53,594 nt of DNA from Opitutia bacterium (GCA_947474365.1 CANJIU010000066.1:1-53594); one strand, 5' to 3'; positions 27,256 through 37,004 are shown, numbered from the stretch's first letter. Notes: a model not told the origin generated them from the letters alone. Program-made: numbers and translations.

Positions 27256-28797
27256 TCAGGGCAGGACGTTGCGGTAGCTGACAAAGGCGATCCGGGTACT
27301 GTCGGGCGACCAGGACGGCACGTTGATCGTGCCTTGGCCGCCGAAGAGCGTCGCAATGACCTTGGGTTTTCCACCCGCGAGTGGCATCAGGCGAAGGGTG
27401 ACGTTTTGATTGGCAGGATGCCCCTTCACCGATTTGTCGAACGAGACAAACACGAGCCATTTTCCGTCGGGGGACGGGTGGGCGAACCAGTCGGCGAAAT
27501 TGGGATCGGTCGTCACCTGCTCCTGTTGCGTGCCATCCGGATTCATCCGCCAGATTTGCATCACGCCGGTGCGCTCCGAATTGAAATAGATCTTGCTGCC
27601 GTCGGCGGTGTATTCGGAGCCGTCGTCCAATCCCTCCGCGGTCGTGAGGCGCTTTTCGACGCCGCCGGCCGTCGGGATCGTGTAGATGTCGAAGTTGTCG
27701 CCGCGCTTGGCGCAGTAGGCGAGCGTCTTGCCGTCGGGCGACCAACCGTGCCAGTACGAGGGCCCGGTCGGCGTGACGAGCCGGGGCTCACCGCCGGTCG
27801 CGGGGAGGACGTAAATCTTGGAGCCGTCTTTCCCGGCGCTGGCGCTGATCGCGAGCCATTGACCGTCGAACGAGAGACCGTGGTCGTTGTTGCACTTGTC
27901 GATCGCTCCGGTGTTGAGCCGCGTGAGATCTCCGCCGCCGGCTGGCAGCGTGAAGATGCCGCCCTGGCGATTGATGACCAGCCGCTGTCCGTCGCGCGAC
28001 CAGTTGGGCGCCTCGAAACTGCCGCCCTCGCGAAACACAAGTTTCCGTTCGCCGGTGGCGATGACGAGCGTCTCCAGACTGGTCTCGCGAGTGCGTTTCT
28101 CGCCGGCCTGGACGACGCGGTTTTTCAGGGCGACGTTGGAGATGAACGCGGTCTCTAGATTCTTGGCATTATGGGCGCTGACGGCGAGGCCGACATAGAC
28201 CGGATCGGGCAGCGCGAGCGACAACGCGCCGACGGGTTGAAATGGACCTCCGGACTTCGACACAGAGGCGGTGAAGACGTCGCCGTCGCGCTCGATCTTC
28301 ACCGTGGCCGGTGCCTTGATTGGGGTGCGAATACCGATGGTGTCGGCGCCTTTTTCCTTCCGCACCTGAAGTTCGATCAGACCGTCACCGTGGACCGCGA
28401 CATCGACGTACGGGGAGTCGGCGGACAAGTCCTGCCGGATCATGGCTGCGGCCTTGCGGTGTGCCTCCTTGCCCTCTCCGTCCCAGGCAACGTCGATGCT
28501 GAAGACGAGATCACCCGAGAGTTTCTTCCAGAGAAACTGAAACGCATCTTCTTTGGCCCACATGTTCGCGCCGCTGCCGGTGATGCGGTACTGGCGCTTT
28601 GCCGCGGAAAACTCCGACGAGCCGGCGAGCGAGATCTTGCCGACATCGGTGGCTTGTTCGAATTCGCCGACCGGGGCTGCGGATGCGCTGGCGATGGCGG
28701 CGAGCGCGATCCATGCAAGCAGAAATGGTGAGCCTGCCGCCAACGGGCGCGCGGCGAGTTGCCGGGTACGGAAGGAGAATCGGAATAAGTGCATCAT
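27256..28797 (-). CDS. secreted protein with ConA-like and TolB-type beta-propeller domains
   Basis: 513 residues from ATG at 28797 (the next codon is also ATG). Signal peptide to about residue 40. Residues about 45-215 form a jelly-roll, DUF1349-like part (FQFLWKKLSGDLVFSIDVAW, YVGLAVSAHN). The rest is a TolB-like propeller with PD40 repeats (NWSRDGQRLVIN, SFDGQWLAIS, WSPDGKTLAYC, YTADGSKIYFN, SPDGKWLVFVS, WSPDSTRIAFVS). It lies 58 bases before the PSD1 gene in the same direction, so all three genes probably form an operon; it may bind a substrate for that system. Confidence 0.85.
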   Translation of the reverse strand: MMHLFRFSFRTRQLAARPLAAGSPFLLAWIALAAIASASAAPVGEFEQATDVGKISLAGSSEFSAAKRQYRITGSGANMWAKEDAFQFLWKKLSGDLVFSIDVAWDGEGKEAHRKAAAMIRQDLSADSPYVDVAVHGDGLIELQVRKEKGADTIGIRTPIKAPATVKIERDGDVFTASVSKSGGPFQPVGALSLALPDPVYVGLAVSAHNAKNLETAFISNVALKNRVVQAGEKRTRETSLETLVIATGERKLVFREGGSFEAPNWSRDGQRLVINRQGGIFTLPAGGGDLTRLNTGAIDKCNNDHGLSFDGQWLAISASAGKDGSKIYVLPATGGEPRLVTPTGPSYWHGWSPDGKTLAYCAKRGDNFDIYTIPTAGGVEKRLTTAEGLDDGSEYTADGSKIYFNSERTGVMQIWRMNPDGTQQEQVTTDPNFADWFAHPSPDGKWLVFVSFDKSVKGHPANQNVTLRLMPLAGGKPKVIATLFGGQGTINVPSWSPDSTRIAFVSYRNVLP

Positions 28798-28949
28798 GAT
28801 ACGGGGCTGGGGATCGAGGTGGACGCCGCGATGAAACCTGGCCGACCACACGGTGGACACGATTGCCGGATCCGTTTCGCGGCAAATCAAAATCGGTGCG
28901 AACGGCGAAATCGTCCGGCTCCGGCCGATCCCTTACCCCCGTGGTGGCG

Positions 28950-30539
28950 TTACGCGGCGAGACCGGTTGCGCCCGATCGGCTGCGAAGAATAACGTCGGC
29001 GCAGATCTGCTGGACGAGGCCGACTTGACCTCCGGTCAATGTCACGCGGCGCGGGTTGCGCCATCCGACGAGTGCGATCCCGGCAACGCCGTTGCCGGAG
29101 CGGATGGGCACCAGCGCAAACGCGCGGGGTGTCCCATTGGCCTGCTGCCACCAGGCAGGCAGGTACGGGGCGATCGATTTGTCTCCGACGTTGTGGAGGA
29201 CAACGACCTCGTTTTTGGCGATGCAGACTCCGAAAACACTGCGTTCATCTGGGCGGATGGTGGGGGCGGTGGGCGTGTTGACCGGCGTCGGCCCGGTGGA
29301 GATGGTCAGTGAGAATCCGTCGCCGCCATCCGGTCGTTGAAAGAGCCAGCATTCCTCAGCCTGGGCGGCATCGCGCGCGAGGGCGAGGGTGGCGGACGGA
29401 GGGGGATCGACGGGTACGACCGATTGGGTGTCAAAGGCGTCGGATTTTTCCAACGCCTCGTCCCACGCTTCGGGTGGGGGAGGGAGGGCGGGCGGGGCGG
29501 TTTCGGCGCTGGCTGCAGGCTCCACGACCGGAGGGGCGCTTTCGGGCGGCGGCGCAGCGGCGGCGGCACCGTCGACCGTGGAAGCCTCTTCGACTCCGGA
29601 GAGATGGCAGGCATGCATCCGGAGGCGGCGGAGGCTCTGGGTCGGCAATGAGCTCACTCCGCTGCAGTTTAGGAAATTTTGCATGCGCTCCCCGGATTTG
29701 ATCAGGGCGGGCTCGACAAAATCCGCTCCCGAGGGCACGAGGCGATCGAAGAGCCGGGCGGTCTGCCGACCACGGATGAAAAAGGCTTCGGAGTTGATGG
29801 CCGGATCCAGGGCGTGAAGGGCGAGGCGGCTGCCGAGATCGGACGCGGCGAGGAGGCGGGTTTCAAAAACGGAGGCGGTTCCGCCGAGCGACCGGGGCTC
29901 GCAGTCGCGCAGCGCCCGCGAAACCTCCTCTGGGAGGCGTGCCGCCGCAAGCAGCCGCCGGCTGAGTTCGATCGGGGTCAGTCCAAACATGCCGCGAAAG
30001 GCGATGTCTCGCGGCATGGTTTTCTGCCGCTTGAGTGCCGCCCGGGTATGATCGATCGAGACGGCCGGCAGGGTGATGTCACCAAAGTGGCGGAGCGTTC
30101 CGGCGGCAAAGGCCACCTCGGGTTCGATGGTGCCGAGTTGTTCGGCGATGCTTTGGGCAAAAAGGCCCGCGCAGAGGGCCTGGGCAGCGGCCTCGCGTTG
30201 TTCGGGCGGATTGCGGGCCGCTCCGGTGTTTTCAATCAACATCAGCGAGACGGCGAGGGTGCGGATGCGATGGAAGCCGACGTGATGGATCGCCTGGGTG
30301 ATGGTGGCGACCGGGGCGATGCCCGGATTGTGCGACAACGTGTTGGCGACCGTGATGACCTTGGCGAGGACGGTCGTATCCTTTTCGATCAGCTCAGACA
30401 ATTCGTCCAGATTCACCTTATAGATGTCCGTCGAAAGCGTTTCGATGAGTTTCAAGAGCTCCGGCAGGCCGGCGGCGGCGCCGGATTGGAGGACGGCTTT
30501 GGCGCGGTCGAGCGTCTGCTGGGCGGTAAGGGGCGTCAC
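28950..30539 (-). CDS. HDOD-domain signalling protein with C-terminal GAF-like domain
   Basis: 529 residues beginning with GTG. Residues about 20-215 are an HDOD domain (NLDELSELIEKDTTVLAKVI, GIAPVATITQAIHHVGFHRI, FAAGTLRHFGDI), a non-catalytic relative of HD phosphohydrolases used in signal transduction. A Pro/Ala-rich linker (about 325-385) leads to a GAF-like module near the C-terminus (VFGVCIAKNEVVVLHNV, FALVPIRSGNGVAGIALVGW). It is transcribed away from msrA. HDOD proteins often act with two-component or cyclic-di-GMP systems; no partner is adjacent. Confidence 0.85.
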   Translation of the reverse strand: MTPLTAQQTLDRAKAVLQSGAAAGLPELLKLIETLSTDIYKVNLDELSELIEKDTTVLAKVITVANTLSHNPGIAPVATITQAIHHVGFHRIRTLAVSLMLIENTGAARNPPEQREAAAQALCAGLFAQSIAEQLGTIEPEVAFAAGTLRHFGDITLPAVSIDHTRAALKRQKTMPRDIAFRGMFGLTPIELSRRLLAAARLPEEVSRALRDCEPRSLGGTASVFETRLLAASDLGSRLALHALDPAINSEAFFIRGRQTARLFDRLVPSGADFVEPALIKSGERMQNFLNCSGVSSLPTQSLRRLRMHACHLSGVEEASTVDGAAAAAPPPESAPPVVEPAASAETAPPALPPPPEAWDEALEKSDAFDTQSVVPVDPPPSATLALARDAAQAEECWLFQRPDGGDGFSLTISTGPTPVNTPTAPTIRPDERSVFGVCIAKNEVVVLHNVGDKSIAPYLPAWWQQANGTPRAFALVPIRSGNGVAGIALVGWRNPRRVTLTGGQVGLVQQICADVILRSRSGATGLAA

Positions 30540-30645
30540 AACCCACTTGGATCGACCGAAATGGCGCGAGATTGAGCGGAGAAATCACGTGCCGGGGGCT
30601 GACTTGCGTGTGGAATAAAGTGCGCCACAGTGTCCTCCCACTCCC

Positions 30646-31242
30646 ATGCAACGCTTTCTCCTCGGTGCGGCCCTTGGCCTCGTTTCCCTCTCACTTATGA
30701 ACTCTTCAGCCTCGGCAAAAACGGATTCACTCGTCCTCGGCGGTGGCTGTTTCTGGTGCACGGAGGCGGCATTCGAATTGCTTCCGGGCGTCAAGGACGT
30801 CGTCAGTGGCTACGCGGGCGGTAAGGAGCCGAATCCGACCTACGAGCAGATCTGCGCGCACGCCACCGGACACGCGGAGGTCATCAAGATCGATTTCGAC
30901 CCGGATGTCGTCTCACTTGAGAAATTAATCGATTATTTTTGGCACGTGCACAATCCGACCCAGGTCGGCGGGCAGGGGAACGACCACGGTCCGCAGTATC
31001 GCTCCATCATCCTTTTCGCGAACGCGGAGCAGAAGGCGGCGGCCGAAAAATCAAAGACGGCGGCGGGCAAGGTGTTCCGCGACCCGATTACGACCGAGAT
31101 CGTGCCGTTGGAGAAATTCTGGCCTGCGGAGAAATACCATCAGGATTACTTTCGCCGGAACCCCGGTCAGGGCTACTGCGCCTACGTGATCGCGCCGAAG
31201 ATCAAGAAGCTCGAAAAGGAGATCGCGGCGGAAAAGAAGTGA
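30646..31242 (+). CDS. msrA: peptide-methionine (S)-S-oxide reductase MsrA, exported
   Basis: 198 residues. A signal peptide (to about SASA, residue 24) precedes the MsrA domain. The catalytic motif GCFWC has the nucleophile at Cys35; further motifs are GYAGG, HATGHAEV, FWHVHNPTQVGGQGNDHGPQ (20 residues) and YRSIILF. It reduces the S-epimer of methionine sulfoxide in proteins, here in the envelope. The conserved C-terminal resolving Cys region is GQGYCAYVI. It is monocistronic and divergent from the HDOD gene. Confidence 0.95.
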   Translation: MQRFLLGAALGLVSLSLMNSSASAKTDSLVLGGGCFWCTEAAFELLPGVKDVVSGYAGGKEPNPTYEQICAHATGHAEVIKIDFDPDVVSLEKLIDYFWHVHNPTQVGGQGNDHGPQYRSIILFANAEQKAAAEKSKTAAGKVFRDPITTEIVPLEKFWPAEKYHQDYFRRNPGQGYCAYVIAPKIKKLEKEIAAEKK

Positions 31243-31269
31243 TCCCGACGGGCCCGGCCTGTGGGGACA

Positions 31270-32787
31270 TTACACGGCGTGCGGCAGCACGAAGAGGAGT
31301 ACGGCGATCAGATGGCACGCGCTTCCCCCCAGGGCGAAGGCGTGGCGGACGACCTGATGGTACCGGATGTTTTGCCAGAGGTGAAACACGGTGCCGCAGG
31401 CGTAGCAAAGCGCACCCGCCAGCAATAGCCAAAGGGCGCCCTGTGGAACCGTGGCCACCAGTGGTTTCAACGCGACGAGAGCGACGAGACCGAGCAGGAG
31501 GTAGGCGATGGGGGAGACCACGCGGAGATTGCTGCGACCGGAAAGACGCGTTCCGGCGCCGATCAGGCACAGCCCCCAGACGACTCCGAACAGGCTCCAG
31601 CCCCACGCGCCGCGGAGGCTGCTGATGAGGAAGGGCGTCGCCGTTCCCGCGATCAGGAGAAAGATGGCGGCGTGGTTGAAGCGGTGAAACGCGTCGCGGT
31701 TGTCGGCGGTGCGTTTCTTGCGAAAGCTGGTGAACGCCGCGTACAGGGCCACAAGTCCGGCGCCGAAGAGCGAGGCGCCGAGAAGGTGTCGACCCTCGCC
31801 ACGGAGCGCGGCCAAGATGACCAGCAGAACCAGGGTCGCGACGCTCGCCACCAAGCCGGTGCCGTGCGTAAAATAATGGGCGATCTGCTCGCCGCGGGTG
31901 TAGGTCGTTCCCTCCTTCGTGGCCGGGACGGACCGTGCTTGGACGCGACGCCCCTTGACCAACGATTCGGATTTTTCATCACACCACCGGATCAGCGCGC
32001 AGGGCCGCGGGCTGACAAACTCCGCGGCGGTCCATTCGGAACCGTCGACGTAGAGCGACTTGGGCAGGAGGAACGTGCCGAAAATCCAGTCGAACACCGG
32101 CAGCGTGAAGAAACCCGAGATGGCCTCGTTGCAGTCGATCACGGCGTGGTGCCGGAGATGAAAACTGTAGACCTTGCGCCACAGCCAGCCGAACCGTGGG
32201 TGTTCGATGAGCGGAGACCACCGGTCGAACGACCAGTGCTCGATCGCGTGGAATATCTCATAGAGCGCGAGCGCGAACGCCAGTGCACCGTAGCCGGCGA
32301 AGAACCATGGGCAGGACGGCACCAGCCATTGGAGCACGGCTAGCATGGGCGTGAGAATCGCCCCAAAGATCAGCAACGTGTACCACGGGAAAAAGGACGC
32401 CTCCCCCTGCTCCGGCTGCGTCACGGGATAGACGTTCTCAACAAATGGGACCTCGCGGCCGGCGGCGGTGTAGCGCTTTCCAATCCGGGTTAGCGAGTGA
32501 TGCAATGTGTGCTGGCGATAGAACCGGCTGAGGAACGGAACGACCGGCTTATGCAGCACATAGCGGTGAAAAACGTACTCGATGAAGCACGTGACCAGAT
32601 GAATGGCGAGAAACGCGGTGATGAAGGGCACCGCGTGAGTCGAAATCTGTGCACTCCAAACCGCAGCCGGAGCGACCAGCCAAAACAGGAGCACGAGGCC
32701 TGCGAGTGAGAGCGTGACGATGGCGAGAAACCGCGGGAGTGAGAACTTCTCCTCCAAGCGTGCGGCGGGGGCTGAATTGGCAGACAT
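31270..32787 (-). CDS. fusion of fatty-acid hydroxylase domain and hemolysin III (PAQR-like) domain
   Basis: 505 residues with about eleven predicted membrane helices. Residues 1-250 carry the eight-His di-iron pattern of the fatty acid hydroxylase/sterol desaturase superfamily: H74/H79 (HRYVLH), H93/H96/H97 (HTLHH), H180/H184 (HAIEH) and H210/H213/H214 (HLRHH). Residues 296-505 match bacterial hemolysin III/YqfA of the PAQR superfamily: HYFTHGTGLVAS, FLLIAGTATPF and HAFALGGSACHLIAV. Hydroxylase plus a protein related to ceramidase-like hydrolases points to membrane lipid, perhaps sphingolipid, modification (inference). In the second half the usual DH is NH (N371) and the third zinc His appears as R356, while H482 and H492 are kept. 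Confidence 0.85.
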   Translation of the reverse strand: MSANSAPAARLEEKFSLPRFLAIVTLSLAGLVLLFWLVAPAAVWSAQISTHAVPFITAFLAIHLVTCFIEYVFHRYVLHKPVVPFLSRFYRQHTLHHSLTRIGKRYTAAGREVPFVENVYPVTQPEQGEASFFPWYTLLIFGAILTPMLAVLQWLVPSCPWFFAGYGALAFALALYEIFHAIEHWSFDRWSPLIEHPRFGWLWRKVYSFHLRHHAVIDCNEAISGFFTLPVFDWIFGTFLLPKSLYVDGSEWTAAEFVSPRPCALIRWCDEKSESLVKGRRVQARSVPATKEGTTYTRGEQIAHYFTHGTGLVASVATLVLLVILAALRGEGRHLLGASLFGAGLVALYAAFTSFRKKRTADNRDAFHRFNHAAIFLLIAGTATPFLISSLRGAWGWSLFGVVWGLCLIGAGTRLSGRSNLRVVSPIAYLLLGLVALVALKPLVATVPQGALWLLLAGALCYACGTVFHLWQNIRYHQVVRHAFALGGSACHLIAVLLFVLPHAV

Positions 32788-32852
32788 CTGTCAAAGTCGG
32801 ACCGGATCAGCGCGGGAGCAATGGGGAATGCGGAAAAGTTGCGCCGAAAAGA

Positions 32853-33917
32853 TTGAACGCCTACTCCTCCCGCGTGGCTTCCTCCTCCCATCCGCGCGTG
32901 TCTGTCGTCCTGCCGGTGCGCAACGCTGCGGCGACGGTGGCGCGTGCCATTGGGAGCATCCAGTCGCAGACGCTGCAGGAATGGGAATTGATCGCGGTGG
33001 ACGATGGCTCGGCGGACGGAACGGGAGAAATCCTGCGCGCACTGGCGCGGGAGGAACCGAGGCTGAAGGTGATCGAGCAGGCGCCCGCCGGCGTCGCGCG
33101 GGCGGCAAATGCGGCGGCCGCGGCGGCCCGGGCGGCGTTCGTGGCGCGGATGGACGCGGATGACGTGTCGCATCCGGAGCGGCTGGCGGCGCAGGCCGCG
33201 TTTCTTGAGGCGCCAGAAAATCGCGCCGTGGGCGTCGTGGGGAGCAGGGTGGAGTTTGGCGGGGATCGGGCGGCGAACGCGGGGTACGCGTTGCACGTCG
33301 ACTGGGTGAACTCCCTCGTGACCCCGGAGGAAATCGCGTTGAACCGATTCGTCGAGGCGCCACTGGCGAATCCGAGCGTGATGTTTCGACGCGAGCTTCC
33401 GGTGCGGCACGGCGGCTACCGGGACGGAAACTTTCCGGAGGACTACGAACTCTGGCTGCGGTGGCTCGATGCCGGCGTGCGGATGGCAAAAGTGCCGCGG
33501 GTGCTGCTCACGTGGCACGATGCTCCGACCCGTCTTACGCGCACCGACCCGAGATACGCGCCCGAGGCTTTTTTCCGCGTGAAGGCGGAATGGATCGCGC
33601 GGTGGCTGGCCGCGGAACAGATCGGAGCGGAGCGGAAAATTTTCGTCTGGGGCGCGGGCCGGCACACCCGCAAGCGCGCCGCGCACCTCATGGCCAACGG
33701 CATCACGATCGCGGGCTATGTCGACGTTGACGCCAAGAAGACCGGCCGCGGTGTCGGCGGGACCGGGTTGCCGGTGATCGCGCCGGATGCGCTGCCACCG
33801 CCAGCGGCGATCTTTGTCCTCAGCTACGTGTCCACGCGTGGCGCCCGCGACTACAATCGGACGCAGTTGGGCTCGCGCGGATACGTCGAAGGTCGCGACT
33901 TTTTGATGTGCGCGTGA
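32853..33917 (+). CDS. family 2 glycosyltransferase with C-terminal Rossmann-like domain
   Basis: About 354 residues from TTG at 32853; GTG at 32874 is equally possible. The GT-A domain has SVVLPVRNAAATVARAI, the ELIAVDDGSADGT nucleotide site, and the DxD-type motif in ARMDADDVSHPERLA. Acceptor-side residues include FPEDYELWLRWL. Residues from about 265 on (IFVWGAGRHTRKRAAHLM, then IAGYVDVDAKKTGR) form a second nucleotide-binding fold like the C-terminal part of sugar-modifying enzymes. It probably adds a sugar to an envelope glycan. It is followed 12 bases later by a nuclease-like gene. Confidence 0.88.
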   Translation: MNAYSSRVASSSHPRVSVVLPVRNAAATVARAIGSIQSQTLQEWELIAVDDGSADGTGEILRALAREEPRLKVIEQAPAGVARAANAAAAAARAAFVARMDADDVSHPERLAAQAAFLEAPENRAVGVVGSRVEFGGDRAANAGYALHVDWVNSLVTPEEIALNRFVEAPLANPSVMFRRELPVRHGGYRDGNFPEDYELWLRWLDAGVRMAKVPRVLLTWHDAPTRLTRTDPRYAPEAFFRVKAEWIARWLAAEQIGAERKIFVWGAGRHTRKRAAHLMANGITIAGYVDVDAKKTGRGVGGTGLPVIAPDALPPPAAIFVLSYVSTRGARDYNRTQLGSRGYVEGRDFLMCA

Positions 33918-33929
33918 AGGGAAGCTGAC

Positions 33930-34619
33930 ATGGCGGCCAACGAGACCGAATCCCACCGGCGCCTGAAGCGACTCGCAGAGGCCTGGGCGCAGGCGAACGG
34001 TTTTGCGATCACCGCGCCTGAGGTGCGGGTGCCGAAAAGCGGCTACCGGGCGGATGTCGCCGCCTGCTCGCGAGGGATGGAGCGGCGGACCGCGGTCTTC
34101 GAGTGCAAGCAGGCGCGGGCGGATTTGCTCAAGGATGCGCACGCCGAGGCGGCGACGCGCGAGCGGTTGGCTGAACTCGGCGCGCGCCGCGCCAAATTGG
34201 AAGAGCTGATTGCCGTCCACCGGCCAGACCTGCGACGCGGAGACGCCCTGTTTCCGGAATTTGACACGTGGGATTTTTCCGGACTCGAACATCAGACCTA
34301 CCGTGACGTGCTGTCGGAATTGGCGACGTTGCAGACCCGCGTCCTGAAGGGGACGAAGTTTTCGAAGATGTTCCGGTATTGCTGCGCGGATTTTCTCTAC
34401 CTCGTGGTGGAGGAGAATATTTTCGCGCCAGCGGAAATTCCCGCCGGCTGGGGCCTGCTCGTTCGGCAGGGAGAAACGCTCAGGCTTGCCCGTCCGCCGC
34501 TGGCGCTCGCCGCCGCGCCGGAACAACGCCTTGCAGTCCTCGAAGCCATCGCGCTTGCGGCGACGTGGAGGATGACCCGCGCGTCGGGGATCGAACCTGA
34601 CACTGCGCCGCCGGAGTGA
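33930..34619 (+). CDS. PD-(D/E)XK nuclease-like hypothetical protein
   Basis: 229 residues from ATG with GGGAAG upstream. The N-terminal third has a pattern of the PD-(D/E)XK fold: helix EAWAQANGFAITAPE, GYRADVAACSRG (Asp) and TAVFECKQARADLL (E-x-K), similar to MmcB-type proteins linked to DNA repair. A charged helical arm (AEAATRERLAELGARRAK) follows, and the end region is hydrophobic with FRYCCADFLYLVVEE. No specific function is assigned. It is co-directional with the glycosyltransferase and may be co-transcribed. Confidence 0.65.
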   Translation: MAANETESHRRLKRLAEAWAQANGFAITAPEVRVPKSGYRADVAACSRGMERRTAVFECKQARADLLKDAHAEAATRERLAELGARRAKLEELIAVHRPDLRRGDALFPEFDTWDFSGLEHQTYRDVLSELATLQTRVLKGTKFSKMFRYCCADFLYLVVEENIFAPAEIPAGWGLLVRQGETLRLARPPLALAAAPEQRLAVLEAIALAATWRMTRASGIEPDTAPPE

Positions 34620-34623
34620 CCGG

Positions 34624-36882
34624 TCATTCCGAGCCGGTCTTGGAAACCAATGCCGCGGGCGGCGCCACGCGCTCGTTCATGCGTTTCAACTGTTTTTCGA
34701 GGAACGTGAGGTCGGTGAACGGGTCGCCGCCAAACCGCGCCCAGTAGGCGCGGCCCTGCTTGTCGATCAAAGTGGTCGAGTGCAGCTCGATCTCCTCGAA
34801 GTCATCGTAAGACCGGAAACGGCGGGCGTTGGCGTGATCGGTGTCATTGAGCAGTCGGACCGCCACCCCGTCGAGATCCTTGATGGCCGCGGCCTCGGGA
34901 TCGACCTTCGCGCTGCTCACGGCGAGGACGACCGTGTCGAGCTTCTCCCATTGTTTCTTCTTCGCCGCGAGCGACTGCAGTTGCTCCATGCAATGGGGAC
35001 ATTCCGCGCCGAGGTAGAACACGAGAATGACGTTTTTCCCGAGGTAATCGGCCAGCTTCACCGGCTTGCCGGTGCCGTCGCTGACCTCGAGCGCCGGCGC
35101 GGGATACGGTTCCCATTTTCCCGGACCGTAGTTTTCCAGCGTGGTCTTCGCATAATTGCGCTGGGGCGCGGGCGTCGTCTCGCGCGGTTCCGCCGTGATG
35201 CCGGTGGCGCGGGCGAGTTCAATTGGGTGCAGCCCGGCGTCGGCGTTGCGGGCGACAAAGAGCAATCGTCCCATCGCGTCCGCGGCCTTGGCGGTTTCGC
35301 CGAGGGCGGCGTAGGTCCGGACCAGGCCGGAAAGCGCGAAGAGATCGTTTTTCACCAGGGCGAGCGTGCGGTTGAAGGCCTGCTCGGCCAGCAGCGGACT
35401 CTTCCGGTCGAGATAGGTTTCGCCGAGGGTGGTGTAGAGCACTTCGGGGTAGATGGGCGGATCGGCGTATTCGCGCTGCATCGTGAATTGCTTCTCGGCG
35501 GCGTCGGCCAGGAGTCCGAGCCCGATCAGGGTGTCGCCCCGAGCGAGGGCGAGACGGGCCTTGAGTTCGAGGAGCTGGAGCGCGTGGATCGCCTTGAGCG
35601 ACGCATTGGCCTCGGCGTCTTTTTGCAGCTTGGCGTGGACCTCCATGCACTTCTGCGCCTGGCTCAGGTCGCCCTTGCCGAACCACGCGCGAGACTCGAC
35701 GTAGGCCTTGTTCATCTTGTCCTCGAGGATGTCGCGCCAGGGAATCGTGCCGGTCTTCAGCAATTCGTCCCAGCGGCGAAACTTCAGCAGTCCGCGGGCA
35801 ACACCGCGAATGCCCTGCGAATGGGTCGTGTAGAGGCTGTCCGAATTGCGCTGGGGATCGAGCGGGGCGTCGACCAGCTGGCGCGCACCCGCGAGCGCCG
35901 CGCCGACCATCCCGAGCTGCTCCTGAATATACGAAAGGTAAGCGCGGTTGTGTCCGTAATTCCAGTTGTCGAACGTGAACGTCAGGGTGTCCTGCATGTA
36001 GCGCTTCTCCACCCGGGTCGCGGCATCCATCGAGATCGCCGCCTCGTCCCACATGCCGACGATGCTGTAGATGTGCCCCGGCATGTGTTGGGCGTGACCG
36101 ATGCCGGGCACCTGCTCGGTGTAGACGCGGCAGCTTGCGAGCGCCTGCTCGGGCTCGTGGTAGTCCCAATTGTGAATCCGGTAGTGGTGCGCTCCGGGGT
36201 GATGCGGCTGGCGCGCGATGATTTCGCGGATGATGAGCTCGGTGCCATAACGTCCTTCTCCCATGGTCGCCAGGGCGAGGTAGGCGCGCGCCTCCATGTC
36301 GTCGGGAAATTTCACGCACAGCGTCTCCAGCCGTTTGATATGCTCCTGATCGCGCCGTGAGTAGCGATCGCTTCCGGACTCGCTGGCGGCCGGCGCGGAG
36401 ACGAGGTCGGGCAGGAGAATCGGTTCCCACGCCGCGATCTAGAGCTGCTCGCGTTCAGTGACGTCGCCCTTGCGCTTGACCGCTTCGCGCAGGAAGTCGG
36501 CCGCCCGCGTCTTGCCGCTGGCATCGCGGGCTTCGGTGGCGAGGGCGAGCCCCCAATAGGCCATGGCGTTGCCTGGTTCGATTTTCAGGCACCAGCGAAA
36601 GGCGCGCTCGGCGTCGTAATAATCGAACGAGTGCAGCAGCGCGTTGCCCTGGTCGAACCATTGCTGCACCTCGGCGCTCCTGGTCGTGATTGGAAACGGG
36701 GCCCGACCGATGCCGGGCATCACCCATGGCTTCTGCCGCGGACCCGAGTCGAAGGCTTCGCCGTGCTGTGAATGGCCGGCGCGGACCGCTGCGGGTGACG
36801 GTGTGCCTTCGGCGGCGAAGAGCACGCGGGTGAATGATAGGCCAAGCAGGAGTGGGAGGCGCATGGGGAGGCGCCGAACCAT
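34624..36882 (-). pseudogene. TPR-redoxin protein gene interrupted by one in-frame TAG
   Basis: Reading from ATG at 36882, the frame gives a signal peptide (LPLLLGLSFTRVLFAA), then TPR-type repeats (WFDQGNALLHSFDYYDAERA, AMAYWGLALATEA). It meets TAG at 36439-36441 after TEREQL, and continues in the same frame with IAAWEPILLPDL and many more TPRs (DMEARAYLALATMGEGRYGT, MWDEAAISMDAATRVE). The C-terminal 160 residues are an AhpC/TSA-type redoxin with ECPHCMEQL (CxxC). No frameshift is needed: one codon accounts for the break, and the missing residue would probably be Glu, Gln, Lys or Trp. Product: a secreted protein of about 750 residues with peroxiredoxin/thioredoxin-like activity. The stop could be a mutation, a sequencing error or a readthrough site. 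Confidence 0.85.
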
Positions 36883-37004
36883 GGGGAAAAGAAGGAAGGA
36901 GTCGATCCCGCCTTGGCGGTTAAGAGGAATGAGCGCCCACCGAGAAGCAGCGGCCAATTCGCCGCGGAGCTGGACAATTTTGTCCGGCGGACGAGCGTGA
37001 TGCC

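Noticed and set aside
34560..34640. GGTTCGATCCCC on the minus strand, resembling a tRNA T-arm
   Set aside because: No matching acceptor stem, D-arm or anticodon arm at the required distances; the bases are the end of the PD-(D/E)XK-like gene.
36439..36441. TAG as a pyrrolysine codon
   Set aside because: The neighbouring protein is not a methyltransferase, and pyrrolysine is not expected in this group; a mutation or error is simpler.
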